NCBI RefSeq assembly: GCF_000498575.2 | Contig: NZ_AWSQ01000002.1 | Span: forward strand, 601,342 to 665,341 | Direction of reading: 5' to 3' | Length of the DNA: 64,000 bases | Origin: Pseudomonas taeanensis MS-3 | Lineage (GTDB): Bacteria; Pseudomonadota; Gammaproteobacteria; Pseudomonadales; Pseudomonadaceae | In this document: one piece after another, positions 17,477-25,559 of the stretch | How the letters are laid out: the number at the start of each line of letters is the position of its first letter | Position numbering within the stretch: position 1 is the first letter of the stretch | The notes under the pieces: generated by a model | Database searches by the model: none | Seen by the model: only the letters and a program-made list of their open reading frames with translations | Told to the model about the DNA's origin: nothing | Position numbers and translations under genes: made by a program

Positions 17477-18436
17477 ATGGCACATCAATTGTCCACCCGG
17501 TATTGGCCTGAGAGTGAAAGGCAACCGCGCTGGGCCGAAGCCATCGGCAATACATATTTTCCACTGTCGTTGGAGTTCAATCCCAGCGCCAGTTTCCAGG
17601 GCAGCCTGAAAATCTGGGAGACGGCCAGTACGCCATTGGCGTTATCGCGCCTGCGCTCCAGTCAACTAGGCTATTCGCGCAGCGAGGGTCAGGTTAGCGA
17701 AGACACTGAACCCTGTTACCTGGTTACGGTGCCGCGTCTCACCGAGGTGCACTTCGAGCAGGACGGTCGTGAGCTCCATTGTCAGCCAGGTGGATTCATC
17801 TTCGAGCGGGGCGATGCGCCTTATCGTTTTCACTACTCCTCCGACAACGACCTTTGGGTATTCAAACTGCCTGAGCGCGCGCTGCATGGACAGATACGTG
17901 GAGCCGAGCGCTACACCCGTTTCTGCTTCGACGCTCGGCGTGGCTTGGGGCGAATTTTTGTTGATCAACTGGCGATGTGTGCCGCGCGCTTCGACGAATG
18001 CGATGCGGACGCCCGTCATATGCTGCTGGAACAAGCCCTTTCGACGCTGTTAATGGCCCTGCGCCAGGATGAGCGAGTGCTCAACAGTGAAAGCTCGAAC
18101 CTAGCCGCCCTGCATTTGCAGCGTATCGAGCACTACATCGACCTACACTTGTGTTCGACTGAACTAAGTCCGCAGCATATTGCTCAGGCCTGCGGCTTAT
18201 CCGTTCGCTATGTGCACAAATTATTCGCCAGCACGCCCCACAGCCTCGGTGAGTGGATTCGCCTGAAGCGACTAGAAGCGGTATACCAACGTCTGCGCGA
18301 TCCCCACTGTCACCTTTCAATCGGTGAGCTGGCATATCGCTGGGGCTTTAGCGATCAGGCACAGTTTTCCCGTAATTTTCGTCAGCACTTCGGCTGCAGC
18401 GCCAGTGAAGCTCGAGCCGTCCCGCTAAAGCATTAG
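17477..18436 (+). CDS. AraC-family regulator, OplR-like
   Basis: A 319-residue transcription factor. The N-terminal half (about residues 1-190) is an AraC-type ligand-binding domain of the XylS/FeaR kind. The C-terminal part carries the double helix-turn-helix, with the first helix pair around LSPQHIAQACGLSVRYVHKLF (about 230-250) and the second around LSIGELAYRWGFSDQAQFSRNFR. GTGAGGA precedes the ATG. It lies 96 bases after oplA on the same strand. In P. putida an AraC-family protein, OplR, sits beside oplBA and responds to valerolactam and caprolactam; the same position and family here suggest the same job. Ligand specificity is inference. Confidence 0.85.
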   Translation: MAHQLSTRYWPESERQPRWAEAIGNTYFPLSLEFNPSASFQGSLKIWETASTPLALSRLRSSQLGYSRSEGQVSEDTEPCYLVTVPRLTEVHFEQDGRELHCQPGGFIFERGDAPYRFHYSSDNDLWVFKLPERALHGQIRGAERYTRFCFDARRGLGRIFVDQLAMCAARFDECDADARHMLLEQALSTLLMALRQDERVLNSESSNLAALHLQRIEHYIDLHLCSTELSPQHIAQACGLSVRYVHKLFASTPHSLGEWIRLKRLEAVYQRLRDPHCHLSIGELAYRWGFSDQAQFSRNFRQHFGCSASEARAVPLKH

Positions 18437-18543
18437 TCGGTAACTTGAGTGCCAATGTGCTTTGGGCGAGTAGAAGTTGCTCGGCGAAGATCACCCACGT
18501 GCTGAGGCTTCCCCAAGCAGCCCCTGATAGCGAGGCGCGGTGC

Positions 18544-19263
18544 CTACTCCATGAGTTCAGGGTCGGGCAGGGAAGTTCTCAGCTTGCTGCTGCGCATGAT
18601 CCCCTCGATGATCGGTACCGGCGTCATCAGGTGAGCCTGCATCATGGCGCTTGCGCGCGTTGCGTCACGGACAAGGATGGCTTCGACCAGCTCGCTGTGC
18701 TCTTGGCGTTTCAAGGCCAAGGCCTCCTCGGAGAGCACCGTGCGCCGCAACCACAGCTGGCGATAGCGCTCGGCCTGATCGAACAGGTAGGCGCGCGCCT
18801 GCAGCAGGTGCCTGGAGCCACAGCCGGCGGCTATGGCGGTGTGGAAGGCCTTGTGCCGGGCATCCCATATTTCCAGCATCTGCTCCTGAGTCTTGACCTC
18901 CATCACCTTGGCCAATGTATGCGAGCAGGCCAACACCTGGGCCTCCCAGGCGTCATCGCCGCGTTCGATGGCCAGCCTCAGCACCAGCGCCTCGAGATTG
19001 GCCCGGGCGTCGTAGATGTCCTGCATCTCGCTCAGCGACATTGAGGCGACGCGGTAGCCGCGCTGGCTGATCGCGACCACCAGGTTTTCCGCAATCAGCT
19101 GCGACAGCGCCTCGCGCAGGGGGCCTACGCCTAGGTCGTAGCGTTCCTTGAGTGCACTCATGCGCAGCTTCTCGCCGGGCTCGAACAGACCCTGAATGAT
19201 GTCCCGCTTGAGCCACTCATAGCCGCTGACTGCCGAGTTTTGCCGGGGGGCGAGGGTATCCAT
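18544..19263 (-). CDS. GntR-family regulator, CsiR/GlaR-like
   Basis: A 239-residue repressor of the FadR/FCD subfamily. The winged helix is at residues 1-75 (SGYEWLKRDIIQGLFEPGEKL, then MSALKERYDLGVGPLREALSQL), and an all-helical FCD effector domain follows (about 90-220; candidate metal-ligand histidines in RHKAFHTAI). It resembles E. coli CsiR/GlaR, the glutarate-responsive repressor of csiD-lhgO-gabDTP. The start at 19263 has GAGGA about 8 bases upstream; the longer frame back to 19368 would run through the AT-rich promoter. It is divergent from glaH, with an inverted repeat between them, the classical autoregulatory layout. Confidence 0.87.
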   Translation of the reverse strand: MDTLAPRQNSAVSGYEWLKRDIIQGLFEPGEKLRMSALKERYDLGVGPLREALSQLIAENLVVAISQRGYRVASMSLSEMQDIYDARANLEALVLRLAIERGDDAWEAQVLACSHTLAKVMEVKTQEQMLEIWDARHKAFHTAIAAGCGSRHLLQARAYLFDQAERYRQLWLRRTVLSEEALALKRQEHSELVEAILVRDATRASAMMQAHLMTPVPIIEGIMRSSKLRTSLPDPELME

Positions 19264-19340
19264 AAGCCATGTCCTCAACAGATTTTGCCCATCATACCCA
19301 AGTGCCGAAATATCTACTAAGTGAAGACATAGGTTGTATT

Positions 19341-19367
19341 TGTCTACGTTTATAAAAAATGTAGACA
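19341..19367. promoter_or_regulatory. Candidate GntR operator between glaR-like gene and glaH
   Basis: TGTCTAC (19341-19347) and GTAGACA (19361-19367) are perfect inverted repeats with a 13-base, very AT-rich spacer, in the 190-base divergent region. A further half-site-like AAGACA lies at 19324. The GTCTAC arms, AT-rich centre and position suit a dimeric GntR repressor controlling both genes. Inference from layout. Confidence 0.55.
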
Positions 19368-19452
19368 TTTTAATTTAATGGCGATAAGTTTGTTCCCGCT
19401 GCTCTGGCAAGTCCTGGAGCGGCGCACCGATCATCTTCGTCAGGACTCTGCC

Positions 19453-20430
19453 ATGAATGCCTTTACCCAACTGAAAGACCTCGTGATGCCGCTACCGACT
19501 GCCGTTAAGGGTTTTTCTCTGGCGCCCTCCGCGCAGTCGCCCCGCTTGCTCGAACTGACCTTCGCCAAGGCGACGGTGGAGGCTTTCTGCGCGGCGGTGG
19601 CCGAGTGGCCGGTGCAGGCGCTGGAGTACAAGTCCTTCCTGCGTTTTCGCTGCGCCAGGATTCTTGATGATCTGTGTGGCAACAGCCTGCGTCCGGTGCT
19701 GCTCAACACCCTGATGGATCGTGCCACCGGCGGTATGCTGATCAGGCCTGAGGGGCTGGACGATGTGGCCCAGGCCGATGACATGGTTAAGCTCTCCACT
19801 GCGGTGGCGCATCTGTTGGGTCGCTCGAACTTCGATGCCATGAGTGGCCAGTTCTACGCGCGCTTCGTGGTCGAGAACATCGACAACTCCGACAGCTACC
19901 TGCGCCAGCCGCACCGGGTGATGGAGCTGCACAACGATGGCACCTTCGTCGACCAGATCACCGACTACGTGCTGATGATGAAAATTGACGAGCAGAACAT
20001 CGAAGGTGGCAATTCGCTGATCCTGCACCTGGACGACTGGGAGGACCGCGATGCCTTCTTCCATCACCCGCTGGCGCGGCGGGTTATGCGCTGGACGGCG
20101 CCGCCGAGCAAGAAGGTCGACCAGGACGTGTTCCATGCGATCTTCGATGTCGACGCCGAAGGCCGCCCCACCATGCGTTATATCGATCAATTCGTGCAGC
20201 CCAAGGATTTCGATGAAGGCAACTGGCTGACCGACCTGTCGGAATCCCTGGAAGGCAGCTCAAGCAAACTGTCTGTGCCGGTGCCAGTGGGCTGCTTCCT
20301 GCTGATCAACAACCTGTACTGGCTGCATGGCCGCGACCGCTTCACCCCGCATCCGGGGCTGCGTCGTGAGCTGATGCGCCAGCGCGGCTACTTCAGCTAC
20401 CCCAAGCTCGGCCACCAGCAAGGTCAATAA
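19453..20430 (+). CDS. glaH: Glutarate 2-hydroxylase (Fe(II)/2-oxoglutarate dioxygenase)
   Basis: The 325-residue length equals that of E. coli CsiD/GlaH. It converts glutarate, 2-oxoglutarate and O2 to L-2-hydroxyglutarate, succinate and CO2. The iron triad is visible: H160 and D162 in MELHNDGTF, and H292 in [10 protein letters not shown]303-R311 contains the arginine expected to bind 2-oxoglutarate. The ATG at 19453 gives [21 protein letters not shown]; upstream in-frame starts fall in the operator region. It is followed by lhgO 83 bases downstream, so product and next enzyme are paired as in E. coli. Confidence 0.93.
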   Translation: MNAFTQLKDLVMPLPTAVKGFSLAPSAQSPRLLELTFAKATVEAFCAAVAEWPVQALEYKSFLRFRCARILDDLCGNSLRPVLLNTLMDRATGGMLIRPEGLDDVAQADDMVKLSTAVAHLLGRSNFDAMSGQFYARFVVENIDNSDSYLRQPHRVMELHNDGTFVDQITDYVLMMKIDEQNIEGGNSLILHLDDWEDRDAFFHHPLARRVMRWTAPPSKKVDQDVFHAIFDVDAEGRPTMRYIDQFVQPKDFDEGNWLTDLSESLEGSSSKLSVPVPVGCFLLINNLYWLHGRDRFTPHPGLRRELMRQRGYFSYPKLGHQQGQ

Positions 20431-20513
20431 TGGCCATTAACTGGACAGGGCTACGCGGTGTAGTCCTTGTCGCTTGTCCACTGGACAACACGGATTGAGT
20501 AGAGGTGATAACG

Positions 20514-21743
20514 GTGTACGATTTTGTGATCATCGGGGGCGGCATTATCGGCATGTCGACCGCCATGCAGCTGATCAAGGCCTACCCAGAGTCGAAAATC
20601 CTGTTGCTCGAGAAAGAGTCCGGGCCAGCCAGGCACCAGACCGGGCACAACAGCGGGGTCATTCACGCCGGCGTCTACTACACACCGGGCAGCCTGAAGG
20701 CGAAGTTCTGCCTGGAAGGCAATCGCGCCACCAAGGCGTTCTGTGATGAGCAGGGCATTGCCTACGATGAGTGCGGCAAGTTGCTGGTCGCCACCAATGA
20801 GGTGGAAATGCAGCGCATGCGCGCGCTGTGGGAGCGCACCGCGGCCAACGGGCTGGAGCGTGAGTGGCTGTCGGCCGAGCAGCTCAGGGAGCGCGAGCCG
20901 AATATCACCGGGATCGGTGGGATCTTCGTGCCCTCCAGCGGCATCGTCAACTATGCCGAGGTCACCGCCGCCATGGCCCGCGAGTTCCAGAAGCACGGCG
21001 GCGAGATTCGCTACGACAGCGAAGTCATCGGCCTGCAAGAGACGGCGAACGAGATGCGGGTGAAAACCGAGCAGGGCGACTACAGCGCACGCTTTATGGT
21101 GACCTGCTCGGGTCTGATGGCCGACCGCATGGTACGCCTGCTGGGCCTAGACCCAGGCTTCAGCATCTGTCCGTTCCGCGGCGAATACTACCTGCTGCCC
21201 GAGCAGCACAACCGTATAGTCAACCACCTGATCTACCCGATTCCCGATCCATCCATGCCGTTCCTCGGCGTGCACCTGACGCGGATGATCGATGGTAGCG
21301 TCACCGTTGGCCCGAATGCGGTGCTTGCACTCAAGCGCGAAGGTTATCGCAAGCGCGACATCTCCCTGGCCGACACCTTCGAGATGCTGACCACCCCGGG
21401 CATTCTCAAGGTGCTCAAGGACAACCTGCGCCCCGGCCTGATCGAGATGAAGAACTCGCTGTACAAACGAGGCTATCTGCAGCTGGTGCGCAAGTACTGC
21501 CCCAGCCTCCAGGTCGAGGATCTCAAGCCGTACCCGGCCGGCGTCCGCGCCCAGGCGGTGTCGAAGGAAGGCAAGCTGATCGAGGACTTCCTGTTCCGCA
21601 ATACCCGGCGCAGCGTCAACGTCTGCAATGCGCCGTCGCCTGCGGCCACCTCGGCCATCCCTATCGGGGCTTACATCATCAAGCAGATCGATGCACAGCT
21701 GCAGGGACTGCCTGGATTTGCACAATCCAAACAGCCCGCATGA
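20514..21743 (+). CDS. lhgO: L-2-hydroxyglutarate oxidase
   Basis: A 409-residue FAD enzyme. The N-terminus YDFVIIGGGIIGMSTAMQL is the dinucleotide-binding GxGxxG, and HQTGHNSGVIHAGVYYTPG, ICPFRGEYY, NHLIYPIPDPSMPFLGVH and NAPSPAATSAIPIG are near-identical to the E. coli LhgO (YgaF) blocks. It oxidises L-2-hydroxyglutarate to 2-oxoglutarate and passes electrons to the membrane quinone pool. I chose the GTG at 20514, with AGAGGTGAT upstream, rather than the GTG at 20505, because E. coli LhgO begins at the equivalent residue. It is the last step of the pathway proposed for this locus. Confidence 0.94.
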   Translation: MYDFVIIGGGIIGMSTAMQLIKAYPESKILLLEKESGPARHQTGHNSGVIHAGVYYTPGSLKAKFCLEGNRATKAFCDEQGIAYDECGKLLVATNEVEMQRMRALWERTAANGLEREWLSAEQLREREPNITGIGGIFVPSSGIVNYAEVTAAMAREFQKHGGEIRYDSEVIGLQETANEMRVKTEQGDYSARFMVTCSGLMADRMVRLLGLDPGFSICPFRGEYYLLPEQHNRIVNHLIYPIPDPSMPFLGVHLTRMIDGSVTVGPNAVLALKREGYRKRDISLADTFEMLTTPGILKVLKDNLRPGLIEMKNSLYKRGYLQLVRKYCPSLQVEDLKPYPAGVRAQAVSKEGKLIEDFLFRNTRRSVNVCNAPSPAATSAIPIGAYIIKQIDAQLQGLPGFAQSKQPA

Positions 21744-21764
21744 ACAACTCGGGGCGAATGCGCC

Positions 21765-21806
21765 AGTGCACTGGGACGAACAAGACGGTGCACCAGACGA
21801 CAAGCC
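21765..21806. promoter_or_regulatory. Shared upstream element, copy 3
   Basis: AGTGCACT, 14 bases, GGTGCACC, one base, GACGACAAGCC, starting 22 bases after the lhgO stop and 176-217 bases before the aminotransferase start. Spacing equals copy 2 (13377-13418). Another AGTGCACT stands at 21837-21844. This suggests a separate, co-regulated promoter for the aminotransferase-dehydrogenase pair. Confidence 0.55.
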
Positions 21807-21981
21807 CCGGTCCGGCTCAGCCTAATAGGCTGTCGGCCAGTGCACTCAAGGCTCCCCAGTCAAGTCAGCGTTGCCGAGCTCATACCCGAGTTGCAGTGCG
21901 TGAGTGTGATCAATAGCCGGGTGCCTGCTTATACGGCTACCCCCCAGAAACCATGCTTGTTAGTCATCTTGAGAGCGCGCC

Positions 21982-23349
21982 ATGAACCAGTCAGTGTCCT
22001 CGCTGCCAGAAAAAGACATTCAGTATCAACTGCACCCCTACACCAATGCCCGCCTGCATCAGGAGGTCGGCCCGCTGATCATCGAGCGAGGGGAGGGCAT
22101 CTATGTCTATGACGATCAGGGCAAGGGTTATATCGAGGCGATGGCTGGGTTGTGGAGCGCCGCGCTGGGTTTCAGCAATCAACGTCTGATCAAGGCCGCC
22201 GAGCAGCAACTCAACACCCTGCCGTTCTATCACCTGTTCAGTCACAAATCGCATCGTCCGAGCATCGAGTTGGCCGAGAAGCTGATCGAAATGGCGCCGG
22301 TGCCGATGAGCAAGGTGTTCTTCACCAACTCCGGTTCCGAGGCCAACGACACCGTGGTGAAGATGGTCTGGTACCTCAACAATGCTCGCGGCTTGCCGGC
22401 CAAGAAGAAGTTCATCAGCCGGGTCAACGGCTACCACGGCATCACCCTCGCCAGCGCCAGCCTGACCGGCCTGCCGGGCAACCAGCGCGGTTTCGACCTG
22501 CCGCTGCCGGGCTTTCTGCATGTCGGCTGCCCGCACCATTACCGTTTCGCCCTGGCCGGCGAGAGTGAAGAGCAGTTCGCCGACCGTCTGGCCGCCGAAC
22601 TGGAGCAGAAGATTCTCGCCGAAGGCGCGGACACCATCGCCGCGTTCATCGGCGAGCCGCTGATGGGCGCCGGCGGCGTCATAGTGCCGCCGCGCACCTA
22701 CTGGGAGAAGATCCAGAAGGTCTGCCGCAAGTACGACATCCTGGTGATCGCCGATGAGGTCATCTGTGGGTTTGGCCGTACCGGGCAGATGTTCGGCAGC
22801 CAGACCTTCGGCATCCAGCCGGACATCATGGTGGTGTCCAAGCAGCTGTCCTCGTCCTATCAGCCGATCGCGGCGATCCTGATCAATGACCCGATGTTCC
22901 AGGGCATTGCCGATCACAGCCAGGCGCTCGGTTCGCTCGGCCATGGCTTCACCGGCAGCGGTCATCCGGTGGCCGCTGCCGTGGCCCTGGAAAACCTGAA
23001 GATCATCGTAGAGGACAACCTGGTCGAGCACGCGACGCAAATGGGCCAGCTGTTGCGCAGCGGCCTACAAGACTTCGCCGACCACCCCCTGGTCGGCGAA
23101 GTCCGTGGTTGCGGCCTGATCGCTGCGGTTGAGCTGGTAGGCGACCGTGCGAGCAAAGCGCCGCATCAGACGCTCGGCACCCTCGGCCGCTACATGGCCG
23201 GCAGAGCCCAGGAACACGGCATGATTACGCGTGCCATGGGTGATGCCGTGGCCTTCTGTCCGCCGTTAATCGTCAACGAGCAGCAAGTCGGCTTGATTCT
23301 GGAGCGCTTCGCCAGGGCCCTGGATGACACCACCCGCTGGGTCGGCTGA
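21982..23349 (+). CDS. Class III omega-aminotransferase (5-aminovalerate type proposed)
   Basis: A 455-residue PLP-dependent enzyme of fold type I. Motifs: FFTNSGSEANDTVVKM (phosphate/PLP binding), NGYHGITLASASL, IADEVICGFGRTG (the Asp binding the PLP nitrogen) and VVSKQLSSSYQPIAA with Schiff-base Lys near residue 287. The sequence resembles pyruvate-dependent omega-aminotransferases (SpuC- or beta-alanine:pyruvate-like) more than GabT. Placed between lhgO and a semialdehyde dehydrogenase, it would turn 5-aminovalerate (or 6-aminohexanoate, GABA) into the semialdehyde. The acceptor, pyruvate or 2-oxoglutarate, cannot be decided from sequence. The gap to the dehydrogenase is 103 bases, with no terminator. 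Confidence 0.82.
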   Translation: MNQSVSSLPEKDIQYQLHPYTNARLHQEVGPLIIERGEGIYVYDDQGKGYIEAMAGLWSAALGFSNQRLIKAAEQQLNTLPFYHLFSHKSHRPSIELAEKLIEMAPVPMSKVFFTNSGSEANDTVVKMVWYLNNARGLPAKKKFISRVNGYHGITLASASLTGLPGNQRGFDLPLPGFLHVGCPHHYRFALAGESEEQFADRLAAELEQKILAEGADTIAAFIGEPLMGAGGVIVPPRTYWEKIQKVCRKYDILVIADEVICGFGRTGQMFGSQTFGIQPDIMVVSKQLSSSYQPIAAILINDPMFQGIADHSQALGSLGHGFTGSGHPVAAAVALENLKIIVEDNLVEHATQMGQLLRSGLQDFADHPLVGEVRGCGLIAAVELVGDRASKAPHQTLGTLGRYMAGRAQEHGMITRAMGDAVAFCPPLIVNEQQVGLILERFARALDDTTRWVG

Positions 23350-23452
23350 GTCCGTTGGGGGCAGCGCTCGGCGCCTGCCCCCAACGACCTGCCACTCACT
23401 GCCTGAAATCAACGCTGCTCAGGACGGACTGCCGCCTGTGAAGGAGCCCCGC

Positions 23453-24904
23453 ATGCAATTGAAAGACCCCCAGCTGTTTCGTCAGCAAGCCTATATCGAC
23501 GGCACCTGGCTGGACGCCGACAGTGCCCAGACCATCAAGGTCACCAACCCGGCCACCAATGAAATCATAGGGACTGTGCCGAAGATGGGCGCCACGGAAA
23601 CCCGCCGTGCCATCGAAGCCGCCAACCGTGCCCTGCCGGCCTGGAGCGCGCTGACCGCCAAGGAGCGTGCGGGCAAGCTACGCCGCTGGTTCGAGCTGCT
23701 GATCGAGCACCAGGACGACCTCGGCCGCCTGATGACCCTGGAGCAGGGCAAGCCGCTGGCCGAGTCCAAGGGCGAGATCGCCTATGCCGCGTCCTTTATC
23801 GAGTGGTTCGCCGAAGAAGCCAAGCGCGTTTACGGCGACGTGATTCCCGGCCACCAGCCGGACAAGCGCCTGATCGTGCTCAAGCAGCCGATCGGCGTGA
23901 CTGCGGCCATCACCCCGTGGAACTTCCCCGCGGCGATGATCACCCGTAAAGCCGGTCCGGCCCTGGCCGCCGGTTGCACCATGGTGATCAAGCCCGCGTC
24001 GCAGACGCCGTTCTCCGCCCTGGCCCTGGTGGTCCTGGCCGAGCGCGCCGGTATTCCGCAAGGCGTCTTGAGTGTGGTCACCGGCAGCGCCGGCGACATT
24101 GGTGGCGAGCTGACCTGCAACCCGATCGTGCGCAAGCTGAGCTTCACCGGCTCGACCGAAATCGGCCGGCAGTTGATGGCCGAATGCGCCAAGGACATCA
24201 AGAAAGTGTCGCTGGAGCTGGGCGGCAACGCACCCTTTATTGTGTTCGACGATGCCGATCTGGATGCCGCCGTCGAAGGCGCGCTGATCTCCAAATACCG
24301 CAACAACGGCCAGACCTGCGTGTGTGCCAACCGCCTGTATATCCAGGACGGCGTGTACGACGCCTTTGCCGAGAAGCTGAAAGTCGCTGTGGCCAAGCTG
24401 CAGATCGGTAACGGTCTGGACGAAGGCACCACCACCGGCCCGCTGATCGACGACAAGGCCGTGGCCAAGGTTCAGGAACATATCGCCGACGCCATCAGCA
24501 AGGGTGCCAAGCTGCTCGCCGGTGGCAAGCCGCACGCCCTGGGTGGCAGCTTCTTCGAGCCGACTATCCTCACCGACGTACCGAACAACGCCGCCGTGGC
24601 CAAGGAAGAAACCTTCGGCCCGCTGGCGCCGCTGTTCCGCTTCAAGGGCGAGGCCGAAGTGATCGCCATGTCCAACGACACCGAGTTTGGTCTGGCTTCC
24701 TACTTCTACGCCCGTGACCTGGGCCGGGTGTTCCGTGTGGCCGAGGCCCTGGAATACGGCATGGTCGGCGTCAATACCGGGTTGATCTCCAATGAAGTGG
24801 CGCCGTTCGGCGGCATCAAAGCGTCCGGCCTCGGCCGTGAGGGCTCGAAGTACGGTATCGAGGATTACCTGGAGATTAAGTACCTCTGCCTCGGCGGTAT
24901 TTGA
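23453..24904 (+). CDS. Glutarate/succinate semialdehyde dehydrogenase (DavD/GabD-like)
   Basis: A 483-residue NAD(P)-dependent aldehyde dehydrogenase. Catalytic Cys is in NGQTCVCANR (about residue 289), the general-base Glu in LELGGNAPF (about 254), and the cofactor site includes ITPWNFPAAMITRK and FTGSTEIGR. The second cysteine two residues after the nucleophile (CVC) is typical of GabD-type enzymes, where it can form a redox switch. GAAGGAG precedes the ATG at 23453; the frame is open upstream but without a site. It would complete glutarate formation for GlaH. GabD and DavD are hard to tell apart by eye; the gene context favours the five-carbon substrate. Confidence 0.87.
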   Translation: MQLKDPQLFRQQAYIDGTWLDADSAQTIKVTNPATNEIIGTVPKMGATETRRAIEAANRALPAWSALTAKERAGKLRRWFELLIEHQDDLGRLMTLEQGKPLAESKGEIAYAASFIEWFAEEAKRVYGDVIPGHQPDKRLIVLKQPIGVTAAITPWNFPAAMITRKAGPALAAGCTMVIKPASQTPFSALALVVLAERAGIPQGVLSVVTGSAGDIGGELTCNPIVRKLSFTGSTEIGRQLMAECAKDIKKVSLELGGNAPFIVFDDADLDAAVEGALISKYRNNGQTCVCANRLYIQDGVYDAFAEKLKVAVAKLQIGNGLDEGTTTGPLIDDKAVAKVQEHIADAISKGAKLLAGGKPHALGGSFFEPTILTDVPNNAAVAKEETFGPLAPLFRFKGEAEVIAMSNDTEFGLASYFYARDLGRVFRVAEALEYGMVGVNTGLISNEVAPFGGIKASGLGREGSKYGIEDYLEIKYLCLGGI

Positions 24905-24968
24905 ACGACTTTCGCTAGGAGTTTCGCATCCACGGCGTTATCCGTGTGGGCATGGGCTCCGAGGACGG

Positions 24969-25004
24969 GCTGAAGCCCAGTGTTTTGCAACACTGGGCTT
25001 CAGC
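24969..25004. terminator. Perfect 16-bp hairpin at the end of the catabolic locus
   Basis: GCTGAAGCCCAGTGTT (24969-24984) and its exact complement (24989-25004) enclose TTGC. It lies 65 bases after the dehydrogenase stop. There is no T-tract, so it may act as an mRNA-stabilising 3' end or a factor-dependent stop. Confidence 0.6.
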
Positions 25005-25559
25005 TATGGGGATCTTGCTGTAAGCCTGTGCGCATTACCGGGCCGGAATTCAGGGTGTGGATCAATAACGAGCTGGCGCATTGCGCGGCAGCGACGTTTG
25101 GCGTTTGCATTGCTACGGTGCTTGGGCGAACAGGCGCACCCCGATTGCGCCGATATGACCCTTGGCCCAAGGAGACTTGTGCAGGCCGATCAGCAGCCTG
25201 GCAGGAGTCAGCCAGGCGACGGTGTTGATAGGGGGGGACGCCATTACCTGAAGGCTCTCGTAGGGTGGATGACGCGCAGCTCATCCGCCGTGCTTTGAGT
25301 CAGGTAGTCGACTCGAGCATTGCAGCTTTGCTTTGTGCTTTGTCGTGGTTTCCGGGACAGCGGCGATAAGGCTTCTCAGCCATGTCCTGTGCGCGCATCG
25401 GCGTCAGCAGCCGGTTTTTACACGGGTCTCTGCGTAGTTGTACGGAAACGACAAAGGCGAGTTGCGGTGGCACACTCTGCGCGAACAGAGGCACTTCGGG
25501 TGTCTTGCGCATTGTCCGTCCACAGTAGAGTGTTCCGTGCCGCCTTCCTCTTTCTCGAC
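25005..25559. other. Long intergenic region before the sensor kinase
   Basis: About 555 bases with no supported gene. A short inverted repeat at 25267-25286 (GGATGACGCGCAGCTCATCC) is of the GGATGA/TCATCC hairpin kind common between Pseudomonas genes. The kinase frame is open from 25320, but the extra N-terminal sequence is Arg/Cys/Ser-rich and unlike protein. The rest presumably holds the kinase promoter; nothing else is recognised. Confidence 0.5.

Noticed and set aside
21744..21981. NtrC/sigma-54 promoter for the aminotransferase because of GTGCAC half-sites
   Set aside because: Half-site spacing does not fit NtrC sites and no GG-N10-GC promoter was found at a suitable distance.
25320..25559. 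An 80-residue N-terminal extension of the sensor kinase
   Set aside because: Arg/Cys/Ser-rich and not protein-like; the ATG at 25560 is followed by a normal membrane anchor.
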